A DNA stretch of 64,000 nucleotides from Pirellulaceae bacterium (lineage in GTDB: Bacteria; Planctomycetota; Planctomycetia; Pirellulales; Pirellulaceae). Positions within the stretch are counted from its first letter, which is position 1, and each line of letters opens with the position of its first letter. Shown in pieces: positions 1 through 8,904 of the stretch. The stretch lies in NCBI GenBank assembly GCA_019636385.1, contig JAHBXT010000001.1, positions 248,001 to 312,000 on the forward strand, read 5' to 3'. The translations under genes were made by a program, and so were the position numbers. The notes beneath the pieces were generated by a model. That model saw only the letters and a list, made by a program, of their open reading frames with translations, ran no database searches and was not told the origin of the DNA.

Positions 1-164
1 TGGGGCAGCCCGACAAATGGAACCCCCGCATGGCAGTCTCGGGCTTTGATTTGTGCTTCAAGCAACGATTGCAACGACTCAATCCCCTCGACAGCCTGTG
101 TCAGCAAACCAGCCGGCTTGCTTACCAGCATAAAATGTTGCTCGTCGTGGAGGATCGGAATCAT
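1..164 (-). CDS. RluA-family pseudouridine synthase, N-terminal part (cut by window edge)
   Basis: This is the first 54 codons of a minus-strand gene that leaves the window on the left. The translation begins MIPILHDEQHFMLVSKPAGL and continues through a Gln-Ala-Val-Glu-Gly stretch. The pattern Ile-Leu-x-Asp/Glu-Asp/Glu-x-His-Phe followed by Val-x-Lys-Pro-Ala-Gly-Leu is the characteristic opening of RluA/RluC/RluD-type synthases, which convert specific uridines in rRNA or tRNA to pseudouridine. The catalytic Asp (HRLD motif) lies beyond the window. The ATG at 164 is the first start after an in-frame TAG sixteen codons upstream. No clear Shine-Dalgarno sequence is visible. The family assignment is good; which uridine is modified cannot be told. 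Confidence 0.72.
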   Translation of the reverse strand, partial: MIPILHDEQHFMLVSKPAGLLTQAVEGIESLQSLLEAQIKARDCHAGVPFVGLP

Positions 165-252
165 AGCTTGGATCGTCGGCGCGATTCGAAAATGGTCGCG
201 ATAGCTGACTGACTAGGTTGCAACGCCTGGCGATTGAATGAGCGCGAAAAAA

Positions 253-315
253 AACGAGGAGCCCCGGCCATGAGAACAAAAAGGACGACGACTTGTTCTC
301 AGTGAGCTCCTCGTT
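253..315 (-). terminator. long two-part hairpin followed by a U-tract on the minus strand
   Basis: The gap 165-518 between the pseudouridine synthase and uvrC holds one clear structure. AACGAGGAGC (253-262) pairs with GCTCCTCGTT (306-315), and inside it TGAGAACAA (271-279) pairs with TTGTTCTCA (293-301). Read on the minus strand the hairpin is followed at once by a run of T residues (245-254 on plus is A-rich), as in an intrinsic terminator. No minus-strand gene lies upstream of it, so it could end a small RNA or act as an attenuator in the leader of the pseudouridine synthase gene. The rest of the gap shows nothing I recognise. Confidence 0.5.
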
Positions 316-518
316 AACCATGGTTTTAGTATGCTGATCGAATCGGTCAAGTCGCTCTCAAGATTTTTTTGCAAGTCGTTGCCGCTGCCAGTAAGCCAGC
401 GGACGCGATTCGTGTCGACAACCTGGCGCGCTACGACACATTAAACTATGATGATGGTTGTGGAGACATGGTCGCCAACGCGTGAGAGCAGCATGTAATT
501 TGTCGTGCATGTCGCTTG

Positions 519-1955
519 ATGTTTGTGCGTCATCCGTTGTCAGTGGAATCGTTGCAAGAGGTTGAACCGTTAGTGACAGAATTCGATGCAGATTCTGAAG
601 CCGCTGCTGAGGCCAGCTTGGACCCAGCGCAGCACGCAGCACTGTCGCTTGGATTTCGGCGAGCTGCCGAGAAGGTCCGGTCGTTTCCGACCTCGCCCGG
701 TGTGTATTTGATGAAGAATCATTCGGGAACCGTCATTTACGTCGGCAAAGCCAAGAATTTGCGGAGTCGGGCGGGGAGCTATTTTCTAAAAGCTGCGCAG
801 CTCGAAGCGCGCACCGCCGACTGGATTCACGAAATCTGTGATATCGACTACTTGGAGTGCGATAGCGAGGTCGATGCCCTCATGGCCGAAAGCCGACTGA
901 TTAAGGATATTCAGCCTAAGCACAACAAGGAGCAGAAGGACGACAAGAGCTTCCCGTACCTGATGATTACGACTCGCGAGGACTTCCCGCGCGTCGAGAT
1001 TACTCGGCAACCACCGCCGAGCGGCGTGAAGTTGTATGGGCCGTTCGCGAGTGCTGGGGCGCTGCGTGGTGCTGTTCAGGTATTACAAAGAATCTTCAAA
1101 TTCCGCACCTGCTCGCTGGATATTGAAGCGGCAGACCCGCGTTGGGAATGGTTTCGGCCCTGCCTACTGGCTTCGATCGCACAGTGTACTGCCCCCTGCA
1201 ATCTGCGCATCACCAAAGACGAATATCGCCAAGACATTCGCCGTTTGCAGACGTTTTTAGAGGGCGGCAAACGCAAATTGCTGAAAGAGTTACTGAACGA
1301 CATGCAAGCGGCGGCTGCGTCACTACATTTCGAGCAGGCGGCGCGATTACGTGACGAAATTCAGATGTTGGAACGACTAGACGAACGTGGTGAGCTGGAC
1401 ACGCATGCTCAGCCCCAAGTGTTCTACATCGACCCCAAGAAAGGCTTAATTGGACTACAAAAGATACTAAAACTGCCCAATCCACCACGGGTCATTGAAG
1501 GTGTGGACATCGCGCATTTGGGGGGACAAGATACGGTGGCCAGTCTGGTTCAATTCCTGGACGGCCTGCCTTTCAAACCGGGATACCGCCGCTACAAAAT
1601 CCGCGAAGTTCAAGGCGTAGACGACTACAAGTCGATTCATGAAGTTGTCTCGCGACGATTTCGGCGTTTGAGCGACGCTCAGGAGGTGTTTCCTGATCTG
1701 CTGTTGATCGATGGCGGCAAAGGTCAACTGGCTGCCGCTCTGGCCGCATTCCGCGATCAAAATATCGAGCCGCCGGTGCTGCTGTCGTTGGCCAAGCAGG
1801 ACGAAGAACTGTACCTGCCCGGCGACCGCCAACCGCTACGGCTGAGCCGCCATGCCTTCGCGCTGCGGCTGCTACAATATGTCCGTGACGAAGCACATCG
1901 CTTCGCACAGCATTATCATCACATCTTGCGGCATAAGAACCAGTTTGACTCTTAA
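519..1955 (+). CDS. uvrC: UvrC-like excinuclease subunit, lacking the C-terminal HhH domain
   Basis: This encodes a 478-residue UvrC-type nuclease, the dual-incision subunit of nucleotide excision repair. The GIY-YIG domain starts near residue 58 (PGVYLMKN, VIYVGKAKNLRSR). A Cys cluster follows near residue 200-230, and the UvrB-binding UVR helix pair lies at about 258-290 (HFEQAARLRDEIQMLE). The RNase H-like 5' incision domain carries VDIAHLGG, LLIDGGKGQ and RDEAHRF, so its Asp, Asp and His active-site positions are present. The protein then stops about 15 residues after that His, whereas standard UvrC of about 600 residues continues into a tandem helix-hairpin-helix DNA-binding domain. The ATG at 519 is preferred; an in-frame TTG at 516 is possible. 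The 3' end overlaps the following permease frame. Confidence 0.88.
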   Translation: MFVRHPLSVESLQEVEPLVTEFDADSEAAAEASLDPAQHAALSLGFRRAAEKVRSFPTSPGVYLMKNHSGTVIYVGKAKNLRSRAGSYFLKAAQLEARTADWIHEICDIDYLECDSEVDALMAESRLIKDIQPKHNKEQKDDKSFPYLMITTREDFPRVEITRQPPPSGVKLYGPFASAGALRGAVQVLQRIFKFRTCSLDIEAADPRWEWFRPCLLASIAQCTAPCNLRITKDEYRQDIRRLQTFLEGGKRKLLKELLNDMQAAAASLHFEQAARLRDEIQMLERLDERGELDTHAQPQVFYIDPKKGLIGLQKILKLPNPPRVIEGVDIAHLGGQDTVASLVQFLDGLPFKPGYRRYKIREVQGVDDYKSIHEVVSRRFRRLSDAQEVFPDLLLIDGGKGQLAAALAAFRDQNIEPPVLLSLAKQDEELYLPGDRQPLRLSRHAFALRLLQYVRDEAHRFAQHYHHILRHKNQFDS

Positions 1956-3507
1956 CAGTCTATTCACTACGGTTGGCAATACTTTGCTGGCGATTGGCTT
2001 GTGCCTGGCGATTGCTATTCCCCTGGGGCTCGGACTGGCCATGCTGATCGGGCGCAGTGACGTATGCGGACGTCGATGGGCGACGATCTGTCTGGCTAGT
2101 CAGTTGGCGGTTCCGCTGTACGTGGTAGCCGGTGGATGGAGTGCTGGAGTTGGCTTGCAAGGCTGGCTGCGTCTGGCTGATTGGTTGGGTCCCACCGGGG
2201 TAGGTTGGATGCAGGGTTGGTTGGGCAGTCTACTAGCGGTAGCCATCATTCATGCTCTGGCCGCTGTGCCAGGTGTGTGCTTGATTCTGCTACTTGGATT
2301 ATCGACCAGCGATTCCAGCCAAGAGCAGGTCGCTCTGTTGGAAGGTGGCCCGCTGACGGTAGTTCGTCACGTGTGGCTGCCGAAGATCAGAGTTTGGATA
2401 GCTGTGGCAGCCGCCTGGTGTGGGCTGGGGTTGCTGACAGAAATGGTAGTTTCCAATCTGTATATGTTTCCCACGGTGACCGAGCAGGTCTACTTGGACT
2501 TTAGTCGCGATACGATTTCGCCTGTGACCTACGTTGCCTCCGTCGGACTGTGCATGTTGCCGTTGCTGCTGGCCGGGCTGGCAATTGGGCGGCGCTTACC
2601 GGCTTTGAACGATGTGCTGCAACGTCCACAATACTTCCCAGCCATGACGATAGCCCTCAGGCACTGGAGACTACCGCTAAGCCTGCTGATGTGGGGCACG
2701 TTGTTGGGATTGGTTGGAATTCCGCTGTTGAATCTGGCGATCAAAGCCGGCTGGCAACCTAGAACGTCGCCCAATGGGCTAGTGAGCTATGGTTGGAGCG
2801 GTGTGCGGTTTTGGCAGACCGTAGTAGAGTCGGTGACACTATTTCGTAGCGAATTCTATTGGTCCATACTTTTGGCCACTGCGTCAACACTCATGGCCGC
2901 CAGCGTCGCCTGTTCGCTGTATCTGCTGACCAGTTATTTGGACAATCCTGTGGCGGAGAGTGCCGCCGGTGGTCGCCGGTGGACCTCGCGCGTGATCGTG
3001 CATGGAATCATGTTGTTACTGATCACGATTCCTGGACCCTTGGTCGGCGTTTTGGTTACCCAGTCCCTGAACGGCTCGTCCTGGCCGTGGCTCGGACAGC
3101 TCTACAGTACGACGCTGATTGCACCCATTTTAGCGCAACAGTTCCGATTGTTGCCCGTAGCTTGGCTGATGATCTGCGGGCTGGTTGGCAGCACGGCGCG
3201 ACGCACCTGGGAACTGGCTGGCAGCGACGGACTGGGCTCAATGGCAACACTGCGCCGTGTGGTTTGGCCGCATGCGCGCCGTCCGGCGCTTGCACTGGGA
3301 TTGTTGCTGGCTCTACTGAGCATTGGTGAACTGAGTTGTTCGATTGGCGTTTTGCCGCCTGGCGTTAGCACGCTGTCGATGCGTCTATTCGAGATTTTGC
3401 ACTTTGGCATGCGCCATCAAGATTCAGGACTATGCGGAATTCTGATACTGTTGGGCTGGCTGTCCGCCACGGTGATTGCCCGAACGGTGTTGCGAACACC
3501 AGCATAG
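1879..3507 (+). CDS. iron-type ABC transporter permease (two fused permease domains)
   Basis: A hydrophobic protein of about 540 residues with some twelve membrane segments, arranged as two binding-protein-dependent transport permease domains in one chain. This is the layout of FbpB/AfuB/ThiP-type permeases for ferric iron or thiamine. Two EAA-like cytoplasmic loops are visible: one near LLEGGPLTVVRHVWLPK in the first half, and one at WELAGSDGLGSMATLRRVVW in the second half, the latter followed by a Pro-rich stretch. The start is uncertain: ATG 1879 lies inside the end of uvrC, and a TTG at 1945 would give a shorter overlap of 11 bases and a more usual N-terminus (TLNSLFTTVGNTLL). No ATPase or binding-protein gene is adjacent, so the substrate is inferred only from family resemblance. 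Confidence 0.8.
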   Translation: MSVTKHIASHSIIITSCGIRTSLTLNSLFTTVGNTLLAIGLCLAIAIPLGLGLAMLIGRSDVCGRRWATICLASQLAVPLYVVAGGWSAGVGLQGWLRLADWLGPTGVGWMQGWLGSLLAVAIIHALAAVPGVCLILLLGLSTSDSSQEQVALLEGGPLTVVRHVWLPKIRVWIAVAAAWCGLGLLTEMVVSNLYMFPTVTEQVYLDFSRDTISPVTYVASVGLCMLPLLLAGLAIGRRLPALNDVLQRPQYFPAMTIALRHWRLPLSLLMWGTLLGLVGIPLLNLAIKAGWQPRTSPNGLVSYGWSGVRFWQTVVESVTLFRSEFYWSILLATASTLMAASVACSLYLLTSYLDNPVAESAAGGRRWTSRVIVHGIMLLLITIPGPLVGVLVTQSLNGSSWPWLGQLYSTTLIAPILAQQFRLLPVAWLMICGLVGSTARRTWELAGSDGLGSMATLRRVVWPHARRPALALGLLLALLSIGELSCSIGVLPPGVSTLSMRLFEILHFGMRHQDSGLCGILILLGWLSATVIARTVLRTPA

Positions 3508-3701
3508 TATTGGGCTTGTGCCTGGCAGTGGATTCTGAATGACTATTGCATGCCGCTGATCGTGGCGGTGACTCATGATTCGACAAGCTGACTATTGAAA
3601 ATCGCTGCAACATGGTATCTTAGCTGCGCCCAATTCGCGCCAGGGCAAGTAGACGCGGCCTCATCGAAGCTACGGACGCCAGATGGAGGAATTTGGCTCA
3701 C

Positions 3702-3721
3702 CCACCGTCTGGCCACGGTGG
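3702..3721. repeat. intergenic palindrome, copy 1 (second copy at 39706)
   Basis: CCACCGT (3702-3708) and ACGGTGG (3715-3721) form a 7-bp stem with a 6-base loop between the permease and thioesterase genes. The palindrome and its right flank (to about 3725) recur at 39706-39729 with two mismatches over about 24 bases. This suggests a dispersed REP-like element. The rest of 3508-3788 shows nothing else. Confidence 0.55.
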
Positions 3722-3788
3722 CTACGGGAGTGATAGTATTGGCCACGCGTCACTGGCCTTGGACATCATCTAACCGATTAGCGCATTG

Positions 3789-4193
3789 ATGCAACATTCG
3801 ATTGACATTCGCGTCCAGTACCACGAAACCGATGGCCAAGGTCGAGTGCATCACGCTCAGTATTTGAACTATTTGGAGCGCGGGCGCGTTGAGTTTTTGC
3901 GCAGCGTGGGCTACAGCTATCGCGACTTTGAGGCAAGTGGATTGATGTTGGTAGTCAGCGAACTGAACATTCGCTACCACGGAGCTGCGTGCTTTGACGA
4001 CCTGCTAAGATTAACCATTCGACTCGTGCGTTCGCGAGGTGTCAGAATCGATCATGCATATGAGTTAAAGCGAGTGGAACCGGCAGAAGCAGTGGAGCCG
4101 ATGATTATTGCGGCAACAACGACTGTAGCCTGCGTTGATCGACAGGGCAAAGTAGCTCGACTACCCCATTTTTTACGAGCGTTTTCCAAATAA
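3789..4193 (+). CDS. acyl-CoA thioesterase, 4HBT (YbgC-like) hotdog fold
   Basis: A 134-residue single-domain hotdog protein. The stretch YHETDGQGRVHHAQYLNYLE matches the YbgC/4-hydroxybenzoyl-CoA thioesterase signature (Tyr-x-x-Thr-Asp-x-x-Gly-x-Val-x-x-x-x-Tyr), with the catalytic Asp in ETDGQG and the helix entry RGRVEFLR. Such enzymes hydrolyse acyl-CoA thioesters in the cytoplasm. YbgC proteins are usually linked to the Tol-Pal cluster, but no tol genes are present here, so the substrate is open. ATG 3789 is used rather than the TTG just before it. Confidence 0.82.
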   Translation: MQHSIDIRVQYHETDGQGRVHHAQYLNYLERGRVEFLRSVGYSYRDFEASGLMLVVSELNIRYHGAACFDDLLRLTIRLVRSRGVRIDHAYELKRVEPAEAVEPMIIAATTTVACVDRQGKVARLPHFLRAFSK

Positions 4194-4262
4194 CCCTGCG
4201 GTGACTGGTCGTCGGCGTCGCGGGTTCAGTCCTAGGCAATTCATGGCACAGGAAGTACCAGT

Positions 4263-5708
4263 ATGAAACGTCCGCGACCGCACCTCAACGATGCCCGCTC
4301 GAAAATCGTAGCTACCATTGGCCCAGCCTGCAATAGCGTTGAAGTTCTGAGCGAATTGGTTAATAGTGGAGCGGATATCTTTCGCATCAATGCAGCTCAT
4401 GGTGGTCAAGCTGACTTCGAGCAAACGATGCAGAAAATCCGGCAAGTTCGCGAGTCTACCGGGTTTCAAGTAGCTACGCTGCTGGACTTGGCTGGTCCTA
4501 AAATCCGACTTGGCAAAATCGCCCAAGATCCGTTGGAAGTCGAACCGGGTATGGAGTTGACTTTCGTACGTGGTCAGCAATCGACCTCGGCTCACGAGCT
4601 GTGCAGCAACTATGAACAATTGGTCGATGAATTGATGGTAGGGAACTCGGTGATGCTGGCCGACGGTACGATCGCTTTGCAAGCCGTCAGCAAGCAGCAC
4701 GACCGAGTGACCTGCAAAGTATTGACCGGCGGCACCATCCGTAGCCGCCAAGGGATCAATTTACCCGGTGTGACGCTGAGCGTCAGTGCGATGATGCCAG
4801 CCGATGTCCAAAACGCGTTGTGGGCGGCCAACAACGAAATCGACTTCCTGAGCCTCAGCTTCGTTCGCAGCTCGCAGGATGTCTTGTCGCTGAAGAACCT
4901 AGTCGCATCGCTCAACTCCAAGGCGCTGGTCATCGCCAAAATTGAAAAGCGCGAAGCTCTGCAACATTTGGAAGCCATTGTCGACGCAGCCGACGGCATC
5001 ATGGTGGCTCGTGGCGATCTAGGAGTCGAAATCGACGTTGCTGAAACTCCGGTAGCACAGAAGCGGATTATTGAGGTCTGTCGCCAGAAGCTCAAACCGG
5101 TGATTGTGGCGACGCAGATGCTCGAGAGCATGCACGAGAACCGCCGACCGACGCGGGCCGAAGCCAGCGATGTGGCCAACGCCATCTTGGACGGAGCCGA
5201 TGCCTGTATGCTGAGCGGTGAAACGGCGATCGGCAAATATCCAGTGCAGTCTGTCGAAACGATGAATCGCATCATGGTCTATACCGAGCAGATGCTGAAG
5301 GATCAGACGCCGGATTTTTCCGCCAAATTCCAACCGATCGATGCGGTGGATCCGATTACCAGTTCAGTCACATTTCGCGCATCGAATATTGCGCAGGACA
5401 TCGGTGCCAAGTTGATTGTCGTGGCCAGCAAGAGCGGCAGCACGGCGTGGGTCAAAGCCAAGCAGCGCAACTGCATTCACACGCTGGGCATTAGCGACAA
5501 TCAGGCGACCCTGCGCCGCATGTGCCTATTCTGGGGAATCATGCCGTTGTACATCGAGTCGATGGCCAAGCCGCAGGTGCTAATTGAGCATGTCATCCGC
5601 TGGGGCAAGCAATCGGGCTTGTTGGTCGATGGTGACTGCGTCGTCTTTGTCGGCGGCTCGGGGATTTACGAAAAAACCCATAATCTGCTGGTGGTCCACA
5701 AAGTTTAA
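4263..5708 (+). CDS. pyk: pyruvate kinase
   Basis: This is a full-length (481 residues) pyruvate kinase, which transfers phosphate from phosphoenolpyruvate to ADP in the last step of glycolysis. The N-terminal barrel strand SKIVATIGPA, the active-site signature around LVIAKIEKREAL (near residue 225), MVARGDLGVE, IVATQMLESM and the DGADACMLSGETA segment are all present, followed by the C-terminal domain. Two positions stand out. The usual N-F-S-H-G is N-A-A-H-G (Ala45), and D-T-K-G-P-E is D-L-A-G-P-K (Leu76, Lys80). In the family, Lys at the latter site marks K+-independent enzymes. The start ATG 4263 is preceded by AGGAAG at suitable spacing. Confidence 0.97.
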   Translation: MKRPRPHLNDARSKIVATIGPACNSVEVLSELVNSGADIFRINAAHGGQADFEQTMQKIRQVRESTGFQVATLLDLAGPKIRLGKIAQDPLEVEPGMELTFVRGQQSTSAHELCSNYEQLVDELMVGNSVMLADGTIALQAVSKQHDRVTCKVLTGGTIRSRQGINLPGVTLSVSAMMPADVQNALWAANNEIDFLSLSFVRSSQDVLSLKNLVASLNSKALVIAKIEKREALQHLEAIVDAADGIMVARGDLGVEIDVAETPVAQKRIIEVCRQKLKPVIVATQMLESMHENRRPTRAEASDVANAILDGADACMLSGETAIGKYPVQSVETMNRIMVYTEQMLKDQTPDFSAKFQPIDAVDPITSSVTFRASNIAQDIGAKLIVVASKSGSTAWVKAKQRNCIHTLGISDNQATLRRMCLFWGIMPLYIESMAKPQVLIEHVIRWGKQSGLLVDGDCVVFVGGSGIYEKTHNLLVVHKV

Positions 5709-5808
5709 ACCCTGTCGCCATGACCAGCGTTCAGCGCCCACGACCGCCCGGTGGTGACCTTGAGAGATATGCGATTGCCGCAGCCACCGGACATGGCCAC
5801 ACGAGAAG

Positions 5809-5865
5809 ATTCAAGGGTCGGCGTCCCGCATTCCTTCGCGACGCGGGACGCCTTGGACCTTGAAT
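5809..5865. terminator. strong hairpin downstream of pyk
   Basis: ATTCAAGG (5809-5816) pairs with CCTTGAAT (5858-5865), and inside it GGCGTCCCGC (5820-5829) pairs with GCGGGACGCC (5843-5852). The combined stem is long and GC-rich but has no T-run on either strand. It may terminate pyk transcription about 100 bases after the stop, or be a REP-like repeat. The surrounding gap 5709-6213 otherwise holds only the small hairpin at 6091. Confidence 0.45.
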
Positions 5866-6090
5866 CAAAATGCTTGCCGCTGAGGGGACCAGGTTATCCC
5901 GCCGCCTTGCAAACGCTACTGTAGGATCCAGGAGGATCAGATCGGTGACAACCTAGCTCCGCAACGGGCCTCGGTGGTGTGCCACTGATCCAGTTGGATT
6001 GCACACAGCGTGCCACAAATTATCGGGCCGTAAATATTGACCGAATCCCCTTCACAACAGTCAGCCTAGGGGGAATAGAGGCTTTGGGAG

Positions 6091-6109
6091 GCCGACGTTC
6101 CGAGTCGGC
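6091..6109. repeat. small intergenic hairpin upstream of the sulfotransferase
   Basis: GCCGAC (6091-6096) and GTCGGC (6104-6109) form a short GC-rich stem with a 7-base loop. It lies about 105 bases before the chosen start of the sulfotransferase. Function is unknown; it could be a repeat element or a leader structure. Confidence 0.3.
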
Positions 6110-6213
6110 TCGCTGAAATTCTTTGTAAGAATTACAATTCGTAGCGGATTTTTCCAATCGCATTTGCACTTCGGTTGGGGGACGCACAATACTTGGCAAG
6201 GGTACGAACGGGA

Positions 6214-7344
6214 ATGGACGCAGCAGGAGCCGAACCGCAGTCGTTGGCGAATCAATACTCGCTACATTCTCCGCGTTTTTGGCACGGCATGAAGACGGAG
6301 ATATGGTGGCGTTTGGTGGCCGCCAACGGCTTCCGGATTTACCCTCGTCGTTCCCACATCGCGCTGGGCGTGTCGACCATAGGTCCCATCAACAACCTGC
6401 TGGCTGCAGTGCAGCATTGGCGATACGGGGCGAGGATCCAAGCCACCGGCATCGAGCAGCCGCCTATCTTTATATTGGGACATTGGCGCAGCGGCACGAC
6501 GTTACTGCACGAGTTGTTGGTCTCCAATCCGGATTTCGCCTCCCCGACAACCTACCAATGCTTCGCGCCATCTCATTTTCTGATTAGTTCCTGGGTCGCG
6601 CGCTTTGGAGGCTTTTTAATCCCCGCCAAGCGACCGATGGACAACATGGCGGCTGGATGGTACCTGCCTCAAGAAGACGAATTCGCACTGATGAACTTGG
6701 GCCTACCGTCGCCTTACCTGCGCATCGCCTTCCCTCAGACTCAGCGACTGCATCTGGAGTATTTAGATATGGTGGGACTGACCGATGGCGAGCTGAATCG
6801 CTGGCAGAGTGGTCTGGAGTGGTTTCTCAAGGCCGTCACGGTAGCCAATGATGGTCGCCGCTTGGTGCTCAAGAGCCCCACGCATACTGGACGCATCGCG
6901 CTCTTGCACAAGATGTTTCCCGGCGCCCGCTTCATTCATTTAACGCGCGACCCGCGCCAGCTTTACGCTTCCACGATGCGATTGTGGTGGTCATTGGATC
7001 AAGTGCAATCGCTGCAAAACAGTTACACTCATCCGGAAATGAAGCGTTACGTCAAACTGTGCATAGATCGCATGTACGGTGGCCACTGGGCTGGCCGCAG
7101 CCAGGTACCTGACACGCATTTGATTGATGTACGCTACGAAGACCTGGTTGCCAGCCCGTTGGAGACGCTCCGCGAAATCTACTCGCGATTAGGACTTGGC
7201 GACTTTCAGCCCGTCGCCGCATCCGCTGAAAATCTCATGGCTGGCTACAAGGACTATCAAACCAACCGCCATCGAACCGACTCGGCCTGGGAGCGCGAAG
7301 TCATGGAGCTATGCGCCGACTACGCGCAGCGGTATGGGTACTGA
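6214..7344 (+). CDS. sulfotransferase family protein
   Basis: A 376-residue protein of the bacterial sulfotransferase family (Sulfotransfer_3 type), which moves a sulfuryl group from PAPS to a hydroxyl or amine acceptor. The 5'-phosphosulfate-binding loop is FILGHWRSGTTLLHELL near residue 90. The 3'-phosphate-binding segment is RFIHLTRDPRQLYAST near residue 240. An acidic RYEDL segment typical of the fold lies at about 310. The longest frame opens at a TTG (6175); the ATG at 6214 is the first ATG and is preferred, though upstream sequence offers no strong ribosome binding site. Acceptor unknown. It is the only predicted sulfate-adding enzyme in a window that also carries two sulfatases. Confidence 0.85.
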   Translation: MDAAGAEPQSLANQYSLHSPRFWHGMKTEIWWRLVAANGFRIYPRRSHIALGVSTIGPINNLLAAVQHWRYGARIQATGIEQPPIFILGHWRSGTTLLHELLVSNPDFASPTTYQCFAPSHFLISSWVARFGGFLIPAKRPMDNMAAGWYLPQEDEFALMNLGLPSPYLRIAFPQTQRLHLEYLDMVGLTDGELNRWQSGLEWFLKAVTVANDGRRLVLKSPTHTGRIALLHKMFPGARFIHLTRDPRQLYASTMRLWWSLDQVQSLQNSYTHPEMKRYVKLCIDRMYGGHWAGRSQVPDTHLIDVRYEDLVASPLETLREIYSRLGLGDFQPVAASAENLMAGYKDYQTNRHRTDSAWEREVMELCADYAQRYGY

Positions 7345-7582
7345 TCTGTCGGGTAATCTGCTAGGCCGATGGTCATGACGCGTATAGAGCGACTGTCTGC
7401 GCTCCAGTGCATCAATCTGATTGTCGTGTGGTTGTTTCGTCTACGTAGTCAACCTACGAGTATTGCCAATGCAGAGATGATGATACACTGGAGTGGTCTG
7501 CTATTGCTATTGAACGGCCGCGTAACTTGCCAGTGCGATTATCGAAACAATACAACTGAGCACAACACAACTGAGCCGAACT

Positions 7583-8593
7583 ATGGAATTGTCTGAATTT
7601 ACAAATGTGCCTATAGTCGATGTCGGCGGGCTGGTGGGCCAGGGTGGAGATGCAGTGGCCGTTGCCGAGCAGTTGGGTAGGGCCTGCCGCGATGTGGGCT
7701 TCTTTTACATTGTCAACCATGGTGTCGCTCAGTCGCTGATCGACCGACTGGAGAATCTGAGTCGCCAGTTTTTCCGGCTTGACCGACAGGAAAAAATGAA
7801 GATTGCCATGGTTCATGGTGGGCGTGCGTGGCGCGGCTACTTTCCAGTGGGCGACGAGTTAACTTCGGGCAAGCCCGACTGGAAAGAAGGTATCTACTTC
7901 GGCAGTCAGTTGCCACCGGATCATCCCGAAGTGCGCGCAGGAACTCCGCTACACGGCCCCAATCTATTTCCCGATATTGATGGCTTTCGCGAAACAGTGT
8001 TAGAGTACATCACCGCCACCACGCAGCTCGGTCACTCGCTGATGTCCGGGATGGCGCTGAGCTTAGGACTTGCGGCCGAACATTTCCAGAGGCATTACAC
8101 CGGCAATCCGTTGATTCTGTTTCGCGTTTTCAACTACCCGCAGGTACCAACTGCCGCGCAAGATACACAGCCTACCTGGGGGGTAGGGGAGCATACCGAT
8201 TATGGGTTGTTGACCATTTTGAAACAGGATGACAGCGGTGGATTGCAAGTCAAAAGCCGATCGCGATGGATTGATGCGCCGCCCATTCCAGAATCATTTG
8301 TTTGTAATATCGGCGACATGTTGCAGCGATTGACTCATGGCATCTATCGCTCGACACCTCATCGAGTAGTCAATCGTGCTCAGCGTGATCGACTGTCATT
8401 TCCGCTGTTCTTTGATCCCGGGTTTCACAGCGACATTCGGCCCATTGAGCAATTAAGAATGGCGGCTCGTGAAGATGATCGCGCGGAGCGTTGGGATCAA
8501 GCCAGCGTGCATGAATTTTCTGGCACCTACGGCGATTATTTGCTAAACAAAGTCTCCAAGGTATTTCCTCAATTGCGGCGCGAGGTATTGTAG
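7583..8593 (+). CDS. 2-oxoglutarate/Fe(II)-dependent oxygenase, isopenicillin N synthase-like
   Basis: A 336-residue non-haem iron dioxygenase. The DIOX_N region (residues 9-110: VPIVDVGGL, GFFYIVNHGV) precedes the jelly-roll domain. The iron ligands read as His204 and Asp206 (GEHTDYG) and His260 (STPHRVVN), and Arg270-x-Ser272 would bind the 2-oxoglutarate carboxylate. This is the arrangement of plant ACC oxidase, gibberellin oxidase and bacterial isopenicillin N synthase-like enzymes. The substrate cannot be inferred. ATG 7583 fits the family N-terminus. The gap before it (7345-7582) shows no further gene. Confidence 0.88.
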   Translation: MELSEFTNVPIVDVGGLVGQGGDAVAVAEQLGRACRDVGFFYIVNHGVAQSLIDRLENLSRQFFRLDRQEKMKIAMVHGGRAWRGYFPVGDELTSGKPDWKEGIYFGSQLPPDHPEVRAGTPLHGPNLFPDIDGFRETVLEYITATTQLGHSLMSGMALSLGLAAEHFQRHYTGNPLILFRVFNYPQVPTAAQDTQPTWGVGEHTDYGLLTILKQDDSGGLQVKSRSRWIDAPPIPESFVCNIGDMLQRLTHGIYRSTPHRVVNRAQRDRLSFPLFFDPGFHSDIRPIEQLRMAAREDDRAERWDQASVHEFSGTYGDYLLNKVSKVFPQLRREVL

Positions 8594-8904
8594 GAATCAT
8601 CCCAGGCACGTGCGCAAGTGGTTCTTTGTTTAACCACATCGAAGTTGACCCGGGGCAGGGGGTGATGATCAGAGTTTGACTGCGTCGACGCCAGCCTTCA
8701 CTTGGATGAACTGCGGTTGCCAATTGCTGATTTACTCGATTCCCTAGCATTTAAACAAAGTTGCCGGCCTGTCTGGAATTTGGAGGATTCTGGTGCAGCG
8801 CGCTGGTGGTGGGACCAAAGGTGTCCGACCACTGGCGATCTTGGTGGGTTGCTCGGAGGCAAACGCCGTAAGCGGCGATCGTGTTGAATGCAGGAGAAGC
8901 AACG
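8594..8904. other. gap without a recognisable gene
   Basis: This stretch lies between the oxygenase and imuA. It contains only poorly supported open frames. I looked for a LexA-type palindrome ahead of imuA and did not recognise one, although planctomycete LexA sites may differ from known ones. Confidence 0.5.

Noticed and set aside
79..321. 80-codon minus-strand frame at the left end
   Set aside because: It overlaps the pseudouridine synthase start and the hairpin; the synthase frame has clear family motifs.
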